Shown one piece after another: positions 56,904 to 63,606 of a DNA stretch of 64,000 bases. The notes beneath the pieces were generated by a model. It was not told where the DNA came from. It did no database searches and saw nothing but the letters and a program-made list of their open reading frames with translations. Origin of the DNA: Qipengyuania atrilutea (GTDB lineage Bacteria; Pseudomonadota; Alphaproteobacteria; Sphingomonadales; Sphingomonadaceae); assembly GCF_013370205.1 (NCBI RefSeq), contig NZ_JABWGV010000002.1:434001-498000 (forward strand), in the 5' to 3' direction. Each line of letters opens with the position of its first letter. The first letter of the stretch is position 1. The translations under genes were made by a program, and so were the position numbers.

Positions 56904-57577
56904 CAAAGACCCTCGAACAGGCCATCGTCACATGCGGTCAGAGGAGGCTTTTCCAGCTGCACCGCTGCCGCTTGTGCGCCAATCGTGAAACGGTCGCGCT
57001 CGAAGTTCTGAGCGGCGTGTTTGGTCGCCTTGATCTTCTGGGTAGCGTTGAGCGCCGGACCATCGACCCAAGCGCAGTCGCTGGCAGCATGGAGGTGAAC
57101 CTGATGGGTCATTGCGCTGGTGCCCTTGGCGGTGAAGCGGCGGCATCCGTGAGCCTTCATTTCCTCCAGGAGGACATAGACAAGACGCGCATAGCGATCC
57201 TTGCTCACCGTTTCGTGGAGTGGAATGATTACCGCTAGGGTTCGTTGTCCATATCGTTCCTGGCAATCCAGTAGCCAGTAACCAACCTGTAGCCTGTCTG
57301 CCGCTGCCGAGATGTGGGCCACCTCTTCAACTAGGTGCCGAGCGTCGATCCTATAATCCAAGATGATCGCGCTGCTCTTGCGCCAAGTTGCTCCATTCAT
57401 TTCCCCATCTTCATAGATGCCAAAGCTGAGAGCCTTTGCAGGTCGCTTACTGGCGTTGAAGTCCTGAACGAGGAGGTTGATGTCGTCAGCCCCACTATGG
57501 CCTTGTCCGATCTGGTGTTCGTCTCGCTTAGTATATCCGTCCCGGTGTTGATTGAAGCGGGTCAGTGTCGTTGTCAT
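56903..57577 (-). CDS. Replication-type protein, possible archaeo-eukaryotic primase (AEP)-like
   Basis: A 224-residue protein. SAIILDYRIDARHLVEEVA near residue 70 could be an hDhD primase motif, and RTLAVIIPLHETVSKDRYARLV (shown in part: VIIPLHETVSKDRY) follows the pattern RxRxxxPL...Y found in AEP-like phage and plasmid primases. MTHQVHLHAAS may hold the third motif. The order is right but the match is read by eye, so the call is tentative. It is followed by the coupled 41-residue gene. Confidence 0.4.
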   Translation of the reverse strand: MTTTLTRFNQHRDGYTKRDEHQIGQGHSGADDINLLVQDFNASKRPAKALSFGIYEDGEMNGATWRKSSAIILDYRIDARHLVEEVAHISAAADRLQVGYWLLDCQERYGQRTLAVIIPLHETVSKDRYARLVYVLLEEMKAHGCRRFTAKGTSAMTHQVHLHAASDCAWVDGPALNATQKIKATKHAAQNFERDRFTIGAQAAAVQLEKPPLTACDDGLFEGL

Positions 57578-57645
57578 GTTGCAGTCTCCTAATGGGGTAG
57601 CCGGATGCCTGCTTGCCGACGCCAGCCTTGTTACGGAGTTGCAGG

Positions 57646-58191
57646 TCAGGGGCGGAAAAATAGCGTGTCTCGTTCATGCTCATATTTATTGCCCCTCTTC
57701 GTTTTGCTGGGTTTCGATAGGCTCCTCGGGTTCTGGTTCGGCTGGGACTGGGCGTCGGCAGAAATTACCTTGATGACGCTGCCTGCGCCGGGAATGTCTG
57801 AGCGTTTGACGTATGCGCGCTTGGTGCTGGGTACGACTTCGATCAGCTGCGCCAGGTACGGGTTCATTCGCACCATGCGCGCAATCTCGTTAAAGACGAT
57901 GGACGCCTGTTCGCGAGTGTTGGCCGCTAGGATGACCTCGCCATTGAGTTCAGCGACAGGTCCAATCGTGTGGGCGAGCGCGATAACACTGGCGAGCGTG
58001 GACTTGCCGATCTTCCTGGCACCGCTGAGAATGCCCGTTCGGACGGGTCGGCTTCCGTCCTCGTTCTCGCGATAGATGTCGCGGATGAAGGCTTGTTGGA
58101 AGTCGCGAACGACGAATGGCTTGCCAGCGTCGGCGCCGATTGTGATCGGCAGCTTGGCAATGAACTCAATTACTGATTGGGCAGTGGACAC
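57646..58191 (-). pseudogene. Phage large terminase subunit, N-terminal fragment
   Basis: Residues 1 to about 145 match the ATPase domain start of large terminases: FVVRDFQQAFIRDIY, a Walker-A-like LSGARKIGKSTLA, the LAANTREQASIVFNE segment and IKVISADAQS. At that point a normal protein (about 500-550 residues) continues with HG..P and the Walker B, DEL. Here it runs into an unrelated Ser/Lys/Arg-rich tail and stops. The packaging nuclease domain is missing, so no functional phage motor can come from this gene. Confidence 0.8.
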
Positions 58192-58221
58192 CCGGTATTT
58201 ACCGCGTGCCCTGTGGCGCCT

Positions 58222-58238
58222 TCTTTAGGGACTAAAGA
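58222..58238. repeat. Palindrome TCTTTAG-N3-CTAAAGA, copy 1
   Basis: Seven-base arms TCTTTAG and CTAAAGA around GGA, 31 bases upstream of the large terminase fragment. A second copy (arms TTTCTTTAG / CTAAAGAAA) stands at 59426-59446 before the DUF3800 gene. Confidence 0.6.
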
Positions 58239-58420
58239 GCCTGATGCTTAAAGGTAGGGTAGCGAGAAAGGCTGTCGGTTAGCGGTAGGGGAATGGGGGG
58301 TGCCCCCTTTCCCAATACCCTCCCACCGCTCCACCGCATCACCCTCTTCACATCATCACCACTCCACCGCATCACCGAAGGATTGAGAAATAAACCAATA
58401 TCTATAGGATGTTAGAAGCC

Positions 58421-58480
58421 GTGGGAGTTTGAAATATGCGAACTCAGTATCTGAGTTCGCATATCAAAGGTAACTCCCGC
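58421..58480. repeat. Long extended hairpin / inverted repeat
   Basis: A perfect 14-bp inverted repeat (58434-58447 and 58451-58464, ATATGCGAACTCAG with loop TAT) sits inside an outer 9-bp stem (GTGGGAGTT at 58421-58429 with AACTCCCGC at 58472-58480, one G-T pair). No T-run follows. It lies upstream of the promoter of the + strand cassette; it could be an operator, a replication or recombination site, or a structured RNA. Confidence 0.75.
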
Positions 58481-58535
58481 GACCGAATACGCTATTTTGG
58501 AGGCTGCTTGGATTGAAATTGCCTGCCGTATGCAC

Positions 58536-58564
58536 TTGAGTTTTTTTGCGTGAGGTGAGATAAG
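58536..58564 (+). promoter_or_regulatory. Putative promoter for the hairpin leader
   Basis: TTGAGT at 58536-58541, 17-base spacer, GATAAG at 58559-58564. Predicted start near 58571, just before the first hairpin, giving a leader of about 205 bases. Confidence 0.5.
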
Positions 58565-58581
58565 GCTCCATCGTTAGTCCC

Positions 58582-58755
58582 CGTGTGTCCTGGCTTCCAA
58601 ACCCAGGTGGATCACGAAAGCGACCCGATCAGCGGTGGCGGGCGTGGCGGCGAAGCGAAGGGGGCGAGGTCCAATCTCGTCCCCGAAATACATACACGTT
58701 CCTGGTGTCCAAAGCCAGGTTCGATCTCTTTCGGGCCGGCGTCCAAAACCGGCCC
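58582..58755 (+). ncRNA. Structured 5' leader: four hairpins with TCCAA in each loop
   Basis: Hairpin 1 (58589-58607): stem CCTGG/CCAGG, loop CTTCCAAAC, with an outer CGTG/CACG (58582-58585, 58613-58616). Hairpin 2 (58661-58684): GGGG+CGAG with CTCG+CCCC, one bulged T, loop GTCCAAT. Hairpin 3 (58701-58719): CCTGGT/GCCAGG, loop GTCCAAA. Hairpin 4 (58733-58755): GGGCCGG/CCGGCCC, loop CGTCCAAAA. Stems differ in sequence while TCCAA stays at the loop centre, the pattern expected of a conserved ligand or protein site. The last hairpin ends 20 bases before the start codon of the next gene. Confidence 0.65.
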
Positions 58756-58774
58756 ACCCTTAAGGATTACAACG

Positions 58775-59401
58775 ATGGCAAAAACACGAAGCATTCTAAA
58801 GCGGCAGTTGGACGCGAGGGCTAAGATATGGCCCGATGTCACAAACAGAATGCTTTGGGATCGCAACGAGCGTGATGGGTTTTCTACCCTGCCGCGCACA
58901 ATGCCGCTCATCATGAATATCATGGACGGCTTGTCCAACAAGGGATTCCCCGTAGGCCAGACCTACCTCGAGCTTTGGTGCCGCCTTTACGACGAGTTAT
59001 TCCTGACCTTGAACCGACCGGAGGAGATGGCCTTCTATGCTGGTTTCACAGGCCAGCGGGCAGTTCGCACATGGAAGGACCGGGTAAAGCGCCTAGCTGA
59101 TTTGGGCTTCATAGATTTGAAGTCAGGGCCATTGGGCGAGATGTCCTATGCTATCTTTTTCAATCCATATCACGTGATCAAGCGCGCCTATCTAAAGGGA
59201 TTGGTCCAAGAGGACAAATATCGAGCGTTGGTTATCCGATCTAACGAGATTGGAGCCTTTGATCTCGACGATATTGACGACGCCGGTGACCTTGTTGACC
59301 CGGATGATGACGACCAGGAAGATGAGGAAGAAAAGAAGCCCGCGAGGCGAAAAATAAAGCGTCCTAGCAAGCGTTCTGCGACTAACAAGGCTAGCGCTTA
59401 G
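58775..59401 (+). CDS. Winged-helix-like protein of unknown function, acidic/basic tail
   Basis: A 208-residue protein beginning MAKTRSILKRQLDARAKIWP. ELWCRLYDELF, GFTGQRAVRTWKDRVKRLA and LGFIDLKSGP give helix-helix-wing order, suggesting a winged-helix nucleic-acid-binding domain. NPYHVIKRAY follows. The tail is first acidic (DPDDDDQEDEEE) then basic (KPARRKIKRPSKR). I recall homologues as conserved hypothetical proteins in many proteobacteria, none characterised. AAGGA lies eight bases before the ATG at 58775; a longer frame to 58583 would translate the hairpins and is not chosen. Same direction as the DUF3800 gene. Confidence 0.75.
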   Translation: MAKTRSILKRQLDARAKIWPDVTNRMLWDRNERDGFSTLPRTMPLIMNIMDGLSNKGFPVGQTYLELWCRLYDELFLTLNRPEEMAFYAGFTGQRAVRTWKDRVKRLADLGFIDLKSGPLGEMSYAIFFNPYHVIKRAYLKGLVQEDKYRALVIRSNEIGAFDLDDIDDAGDLVDPDDDDQEDEEEKKPARRKIKRPSKRSATNKASA

Positions 59402-59425
59402 ATCATCTTCGCACAAAAAGCTGAA

Positions 59426-59526
59426 TTTCTTTAGAGGCTAAAGAAACGTAGTAGGCCGAGGAATTTCCTGTCGGTCCACGCTACGTATGTGACCGGAAGG
59501 TCGAGAAGCCGCTCAATCTCTCGGAG
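59426..59526 (+). ncRNA. Structured leader of the DUF3800 gene (candidate DUF3800-type RNA)
   Basis: Three hairpins in 80 bases. First, TTTCTTTAG/CTAAAGAAA with loop AGG (59426-59446). Second, outer CGTAG/CTACG (59447-59451, 59481-59485) around GGCCGA/TCGGTC (one G-T pair) and GGA/TCC at the tip. Third, GACC-GGAA-GGTC (59491-59502), a GNRA tetraloop. After it CGAGA/TCTCG (59502-59506, 59519-59523) could form instead and reach the ribosome site CGGAG at 59522-59526. Conserved RNA motifs ahead of DUF3800 genes have been described by comparative genomics, from memory; whether this is one needs a covariance search. Confidence 0.6.
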
Positions 59527-59533
59527 TATTATC

Positions 59534-60250
59534 GTGCATCTCATTTACTACGATGAAGTGAAGTTCGATCCGCCGAAACAGACTTCGTATTGGCTGGGCG
59601 GCATATGTGTGCCGCATGAGCTGGTGCCGGAGATCGAAGCTCAGATCAGTGCAATCGCGGAGCGAGCGTTTGGTTCTGCGGTGCTGAGTAAGGAAACCGA
59701 GATACACGGAATTGAGCTTTGCCGGGGAAACGGTAACTTCAAAGGCCGAGACTTTGGTGAACGACTGGAATTATTAAAGGACCTGCTTGCAATCGTCGCT
59801 CGCGAGGAGGTTATGCTGATCCGTGTCAAGGTAAATCCGGAGAACATCACTCACGCGAATGATTCACCTGCGGATATTGCGTTCATGTTTTTTGTCGAAA
59901 AGGCAGATGAGCTGCTCCGCGCCAAATCATCTCTCGGTATGCTGTTCGGAGATTACGACGAGCCTGCAATTGGTACATCGGTCGCGAACCTCTCGGAGTT
60001 CCGACAAGGAAGTACTCGTTGGGCACGGGGAAAAGGTATTGGGAATTTGATCGATACCGTTCACTTCGCCAAATCCCATCATAGCAGAATGATCCAGCTA
60101 GCGGATGTTCATCTTTACGCGAGCCAGTTTATGTGGGGCGATAACAGCAGTGGATGGCGGAAAGCGATAGCCGAGATAATAAGTGATAGCCGATCGCTTG
60201 GTCCAACGAAGTACAAGGATTGGCCACAGGAAGCGCGCTGGTACAGATAG
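59534..60250 (+). CDS. DUF3800 domain protein
   Basis: A 238-residue protein with the DUF3800 pattern: HLIYYDEVKF at the N-terminus (acidic active-site-like YYDE), FGDYDEP in the middle, and MIQLADVHLYASQF near the end. The fold is thought to be RNase H-like, so nuclease or integrase-related activity is possible; no biochemical role is settled. GTG start at 59534 with CGGAG seven bases upstream; the earlier GTG at 59489 would translate the leader hairpin. DUF3800 genes occur in phages and defence-rich islands. Confidence 0.82.
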   Translation: MHLIYYDEVKFDPPKQTSYWLGGICVPHELVPEIEAQISAIAERAFGSAVLSKETEIHGIELCRGNGNFKGRDFGERLELLKDLLAIVAREEVMLIRVKVNPENITHANDSPADIAFMFFVEKADELLRAKSSLGMLFGDYDEPAIGTSVANLSEFRQGSTRWARGKGIGNLIDTVHFAKSHHSRMIQLADVHLYASQFMWGDNSSGWRKAIAEIISDSRSLGPTKYKDWPQEARWYR

Positions 60251-60252
60251 AC

Positions 60253-60305
60253 ACGACCGGCGCCCTGGGGGCTGGCACGGGCTACGCCGCTGCGCTGCCG
60301 GTCGT
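60253..60305. repeat. Inverted repeat closing the cassette
   Basis: Perfect 9-base arms ACGACCGGC (60253-60261) and GCCGGTCGT (60297-60305), 35 bases apart, right after the DUF3800 stop. It could be a terminator stem without T-run or a cassette boundary. Confidence 0.6.
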
Positions 60306-60353
60306 TAGCATAACATGGCCGCATTGAGCGTTTTGTCAATGGCGGGTCACGAC

Positions 60354-60794
60354 CTAGCGAGTAAGGAATGGATTGCTTGATTGACCAGCATCGTCGCTCT
60401 TTAGGTTGGAGCGATCAACAGGGCTAAGGCCTAGTCGCGCACCAAGGGTCACGAGTTTGCCAGCAGCTTCATTCCTGATCTTTACCCAAGGACTGACGAC
60501 CGGCTGGCCCTGGGATCCCATGACGACAGCGCCGCCTTTCGTGATTTCCCTGACAGCTTCCTCGTGGGCAGCAACTTGCTCCGCGTATGCTGCAAGCAGA
60601 TATTGGTCAGTGGTCTTGAATACGCCAGTGGGCATTGCCCCCGACAGCTGGACGAAGATGGGTTTCGCCGCTGCGCTGATGTTCGCGGATAGGACAAGAT
60701 AGAGGTCGGCCACTTCCGGCTCGCTCACGATCGGTCTGTTGCCAGGATTACCGGCCAGTTTCTTGATTGCGGAGGGTTTGGCTTGTCGTCCCAT
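60354..60794 (-). CDS. Phage terminase small subunit, P27 family
   Basis: A 146-residue P27-type small terminase. MGRQAKPSAIKKLAGNPGNR is the usual P27 opening. A helical body (KTTDQYLLAAYAEQVAAHEEA) and the SPWVKIRNEAAGKLVTLGARLGLSP pattern (partly shown) follow. The small subunit recognises phage DNA for packaging. Its partner, the large subunit, is expected directly downstream but is 2.1 kb away and truncated. Confidence 0.87.
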   Translation of the reverse strand: MGRQAKPSAIKKLAGNPGNRPIVSEPEVADLYLVLSANISAAAKPIFVQLSGAMPTGVFKTTDQYLLAAYAEQVAAHEEAVREITKGGAVVMGSQGQPVVSPWVKIRNEAAGKLVTLGARLGLSPVDRSNLKSDDAGQSSNPFLTR

Positions 60795-60898
60795 GTTTCT
60801 CGAAAAAAGGCGAGGATTTCGCAGGATTGTCTAAAGTGCTAGGGGCGCTGCTATACAGGTGTCTCCACCTAGCGATCGGACTACCCCTCCCCTTGGGG

Positions 60899-60943
60899 TG
60901 TGGGTTGGCTGTGAAGGAGCCTGATAGTTAGGACCAACCCACA
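60899..60943. repeat. Inverted repeat between HNH and small terminase genes
   Basis: Perfect 10-base arms TGTGGGTTGG (60899-60908) and CCAACCCACA (60934-60943). In HK97-type phages the cohesive-end site lies in this gap; whether this is such a remnant is unknown. AGCCTGAT followed by TTA three bases on also occurs near 58240. Confidence 0.55.
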
Positions 60944-60956
60944 TTCTATTTAGTCC

Positions 60957-61325
60957 TCAGATGTTCTGTGAGGGGCCAGAGGCGTTCGCCGGATGCTTGG
61001 GGTCTATGGGATAGCCTTGGGCGTCGAAGGCGCTGCTGAAGCCCTGTACTTCGTCACGTTGCTTGTGCCCGCTGTGGCAATTGTCGCATAGGCTTTGCCA
61101 GTTCTCGAAATCCCAGAATAGGTCCGTATTGCCTCGATGCGGAGTGATGTGATCCACGACTGTGGCTGGCTTGATGCGGTCGAGTGCTTGGCACATGACG
61201 CAGAGGGGATGGGCGGTCAGGTGCTCCAGTCGTGCTTTGCGCCAGCGTCGGTTGTTGTAGAGGTGGTGGTAGGATTTGGCCTCATCGCTTCTTAGCTGGG
61301 CCAGTCTGCTTTTGCTTATAGGCAT
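60957..61325 (-). CDS. HNH endonuclease
   Basis: A 122-residue HNH nuclease. CVMCQALDRIKPATVVDHITPHRG and NWQSLCDNCHSGHKQRDE (each shown in part: VDHITPHRG, SLCDNCHSGH) supply the His-Asn-His core and two CxxC zinc sites. HNH genes next to P27 small terminases are standard in HK97-like phages and assist packaging cuts. It overlaps the upstream gene by ten bases. Confidence 0.88.
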   Translation of the reverse strand: MPISKSRLAQLRSDEAKSYHHLYNNRRWRKARLEHLTAHPLCVMCQALDRIKPATVVDHITPHRGNTDLFWDFENWQSLCDNCHSGHKQRDEVQGFSSAFDAQGYPIDPKHPANASGPSQNI

Positions 61326-61699
61326 GGGGATGCTGTGCCGTTGATAGCATCGCCACCTGGTAGACCAGGGAGGGGGCGAGTTATCTCCTGCTTGTAGCCA
61401 TTGAAGTAGTCGAGAAGGGACTGGCTGATCCCTTGCAGTCCTCGGTCCATTTGTTCTGCGTCAGTGATACCGTGGAGGTTCACGAGGCTATAGATCAGAA
61501 ACTCTTGCGCCTGGTTGCTCGTGGGGATGTTTGCTTCCCCGTTCTGCATCGCGAACAACCTGCGGAAACGATCAGCTGATTGCTTGAAGGCATTGCGGCT
61601 CTTACGGCGTTTGGTATTGCCCAGAGCTTCAATGCGGACTAGTTCCTCGTTGAGGACAGTGCGGACGTTCTCGATTGTGATACCTGCTGTAGTGTTCAT
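61316..61699 (-). CDS. Hypothetical protein in phage-remnant operon
   Basis: A 127-residue helical protein with no recognised family. TKRRKSRNAFKQSADRFRRLF is strongly basic (shown in part) and could contact DNA. The end overlaps the HNH start, so the two are coupled. Position between DUF4238 and HNH genes, all on the - strand. Confidence 0.6.
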   Translation of the reverse strand: MNTTAGITIENVRTVLNEELVRIEALGNTKRRKSRNAFKQSADRFRRLFAMQNGEANIPTSNQAQEFLIYSLVNLHGITDAEQMDRGLQGISQSLLDYFNGYKQEITRPLPGLPGGDAINGTASPCL

Positions 61700-61723
61700 G
61701 CAGGTATTTAGAGGAACAGAATA

Positions 61724-62758
61724 TCAGTTGGATTGGAGCTGCCTCCCTTGATGATGGGGGTTCTCGTCTATGAACTGCCGGGCTAGTTGATAGTCGCCAT
61801 CAGGGCATATCACGAACCGAGTGGCGGAGAACATCTGGAGGCTGTTGTAAAGGTCCATGTTAGTAGGTTCGCTATGGATTGGGATACCCTGATCCATCGC
61901 GTCAAGAATGCGTTTAGGGTGATTTTCCTGTGCTTCCCACTTCTGCCTGAGAGCCGCCACCCCACCAATATCGATCCCGCCCTTCAGCATCTCTGCGACG
62001 ACCATCTGATCGAACTCGTTTCGGAGTTTTTGATAGTGAGCCTCCAAGTCGGCTCGGATTGATGGGCACCAGGCGCAAAGGAGGAGGTCCTTGGACAGTG
62101 GAAGATAAACCTCAACTCCGAGAACACCGAGACCAAGCCCCCAGAAGAGATCATTTTCGTCGCTTTTAGCCTTCGTCTTGTTTAGAACGATGGGGTTATC
62201 ACCGAGATAGAAAGACCTGTTGGGCGCGGCTGCTGCGAGAAGAAAGGTCTTCTGACTTAGTATTGCGGTGAAATCCTTAAGGCTCCTTCGCATGAAATCA
62301 GCGTGTCGCACCTTCAATTCCTCGTCGGTGTTCTCCGGTAGTTCATCTGTTACATCGTGACCCATCTTCTCGAACTTGGTTCGGACCATGGCATCCAATT
62401 GCTTGAACGTCTCCCGTTGCCCCTTTGTACGCGTGAGTTGAAACGCCATAAAGAATGCGAGGTTGATCCGCTCTTCCATTGTTCCTCGAAGCCTGCGGTT
62501 CTCGACAACATCTCTATAGGTTGGGAGGACTTGCTCCTCGATCCGGCAAACGGCTGGTTCAAAGCTGGCTACGTGATCGTCATCAATCACAAACTCGTTG
62601 AACCGGCGCTCACTCATTACGCCGTGTATGTTTGGCGAGAAGGTCTTGCCAGATAGCTTGTCGATAACGCTGACTTGTTCCTTGTCCGTGTCGGTCAAGA
62701 AATTGCGGAGCATGAATTTGCTTACGTAGTGTTGGTTCTGCGCGCCTTGCTGTTTCAT
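61724..62758 (-). CDS. DUF4238 domain protein
   Basis: About 344 residues. QNQHYVSKFMLRNF is the DUF4238 hallmark, and SFYLGDNPIVLN and VYLPLSKDLLLC match the second half. DUF4238 proteins are scattered accessory genes, often on islands, of unknown function; toxin, nuclease or defence roles are only guessed. ATG at 62758 preferred; a TTG eight codons upstream is the alternative. No signal peptide. Confidence 0.82.
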   Translation of the reverse strand: MKQQGAQNQHYVSKFMLRNFLTDTDKEQVSVIDKLSGKTFSPNIHGVMSERRFNEFVIDDDHVASFEPAVCRIEEQVLPTYRDVVENRRLRGTMEERINLAFFMAFQLTRTKGQRETFKQLDAMVRTKFEKMGHDVTDELPENTDEELKVRHADFMRRSLKDFTAILSQKTFLLAAAAPNRSFYLGDNPIVLNKTKAKSDENDLFWGLGLGVLGVEVYLPLSKDLLLCAWCPSIRADLEAHYQKLRNEFDQMVVAEMLKGGIDIGGVAALRQKWEAQENHPKRILDAMDQGIPIHSEPTNMDLYNSLQMFSATRFVICPDGDYQLARQFIDENPHHQGRQLQSN

Positions 62759-62813
62759 GGCTTTAGAATAGCGGAGGGCCAATTTCCTGCATAGCGCGGG
62801 GGATAACTATCTC

Positions 62814-63035
62814 GTGACCAACGAAGAACGCATTGCCCGCTATGAGGAATTGAAGGCCCAAGGAGCCAGTTTGGCGCAGCTCAAGGAGGTCTGTCAGCTG
62901 GATCGCAGCGTTGCGGCTAGGCAACCCAAGAAGAAGCGGGGCAAGTATATTCTGACCTTGACCATTGAGCAGGCCCAGAAGGCTATGAAGGCCGACTTGA
63001 AGGCAGGCATTCCCGTTAATGGCTGGCCTGTCTAA
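62814..63035 (+). CDS. Small basic protein, divergent from DUF4238 gene
   Basis: A 73-residue protein with GTG start after GGGGGA. NEERIARYEELKAQGASLAQ forms a helix, then a basic patch PKKKRGKY and a second helix TIEQAQKAMKADL. Might be a small DNA-binding regulator of the divergent gene; no family recognised. Its end overlaps the convergent zinc-ribbon gene by four bases. Confidence 0.5.
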   Translation: MTNEERIARYEELKAQGASLAQLKEVCQLDRSVAARQPKKKRGKYILTLTIEQAQKAMKADLKAGIPVNGWPV

Positions 63036-63262
63036 ACCTGCGTTCCTGTAGGCCCAACCCGGCAATGTCCTCGCCTCCGGCATTTCAGGCAGCGCAGTCG
63101 GGTTTCCAGCTTTTCGATCTGATGTCCGATCCCGCGCTGGGCTAAGGCATCCCATGTCTGCCGCGCCGGTAGGATGGCCACTCTCCCGCAGGCACATTCC
63201 ACCCGTATATTGAGGCCCTGACCTACGTAGTCGCTGAGGCTATCGAGGCGTTTGCTTCCCAT
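63032..63262 (-). CDS. Small zinc-ribbon-like protein
   Basis: About 76 residues from MGSKRLDSLSDYVGQGLNIR. CACGRVAIL (CxC) and CLKCRRRGHC (CxxC) are metal-ligand-like pairs. I recall near relatives as common small orphans in sphingomonad genomes and prophages, unnamed. The longer frame to 63457 has an unlike, low-quality N-terminus and is not used. Confidence 0.6.
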   Translation of the reverse strand: MGSKRLDSLSDYVGQGLNIRVECACGRVAILPARQTWDALAQRGIGHQIEKLETRLRCLKCRRRGHCRVGPTGTQV

Positions 63263-63336
63263 CCCGCGTATGTGGAACAGGAAGAGAACAGATGGCAAGG
63301 GTGTTGCAGTGGATAGCCTTGTGGAAAGCGCGGTGA

Positions 63337-63573
63337 TTAGATCAAGGCCAGCTTCAATAGAACGGCTGTCGTACGGTTTGACAGGACGACAACGAGATGA
63401 TCGGCATTGGCGTAGGTGGCGACGTAATGGTTCGCTCGACCATTCGCTGCCAGCCATTGCGCGATCCGGTCAGGTAGCATCAGGAATTCGGTCGCCCGCT
63501 TTTCTGACATGTTCGGCGCGGCGAAACGTGCCTTGTAGAGCAACGGGCGATCCGTCGCGGTCGTAGGTTGCAT
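63337..63573 (-). CDS. Small hypothetical protein
   Basis: A 78-residue protein, MQPTTATDRPLLYKARFAAP, with no signal or membrane helix. The end is hydrophobic (LVVVLSNRTTAVLLKLALI). Frame quality and neighbours support it; function unknown. Confidence 0.5.
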   Translation of the reverse strand: MQPTTATDRPLLYKARFAAPNMSEKRATEFLMLPDRIAQWLAANGRANHYVATYANADHLVVVLSNRTTAVLLKLALI

Positions 63574-63606
63574 GATACGGGCCTCCTCGTAGGCTGACCC
63601 GTCTAG

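Noticed and set aside
58711-58730. tRNA-like T-arm (GGTTCGATCTC) next to hairpin 3
   Set aside because: No acceptor stem, anticodon arm or CCA end can be built around it; the segment belongs to the hairpin leader.
58582-58755. CRISPR array or type III toxin-antitoxin repeat array
   Set aside because: Only the loop pentamer is shared; there are no true direct repeats of 20 bases or more with even spacers, and the downstream gene is not ToxN-like.
58582-58755. CsrA/RsmA sponge RNA on the opposite strand (TTGGA in loops)
   Set aside because: The loops lack the ANGGA core on the sense strand, and the promoter and gene order favour the + strand; CsrA is also uncommon in this group.
62763-63197. 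144-codon - strand frame overlapping the small basic gene and zinc-ribbon gene
   Set aside because: It crosses two better frames, has no homologous look and no ribosome site.
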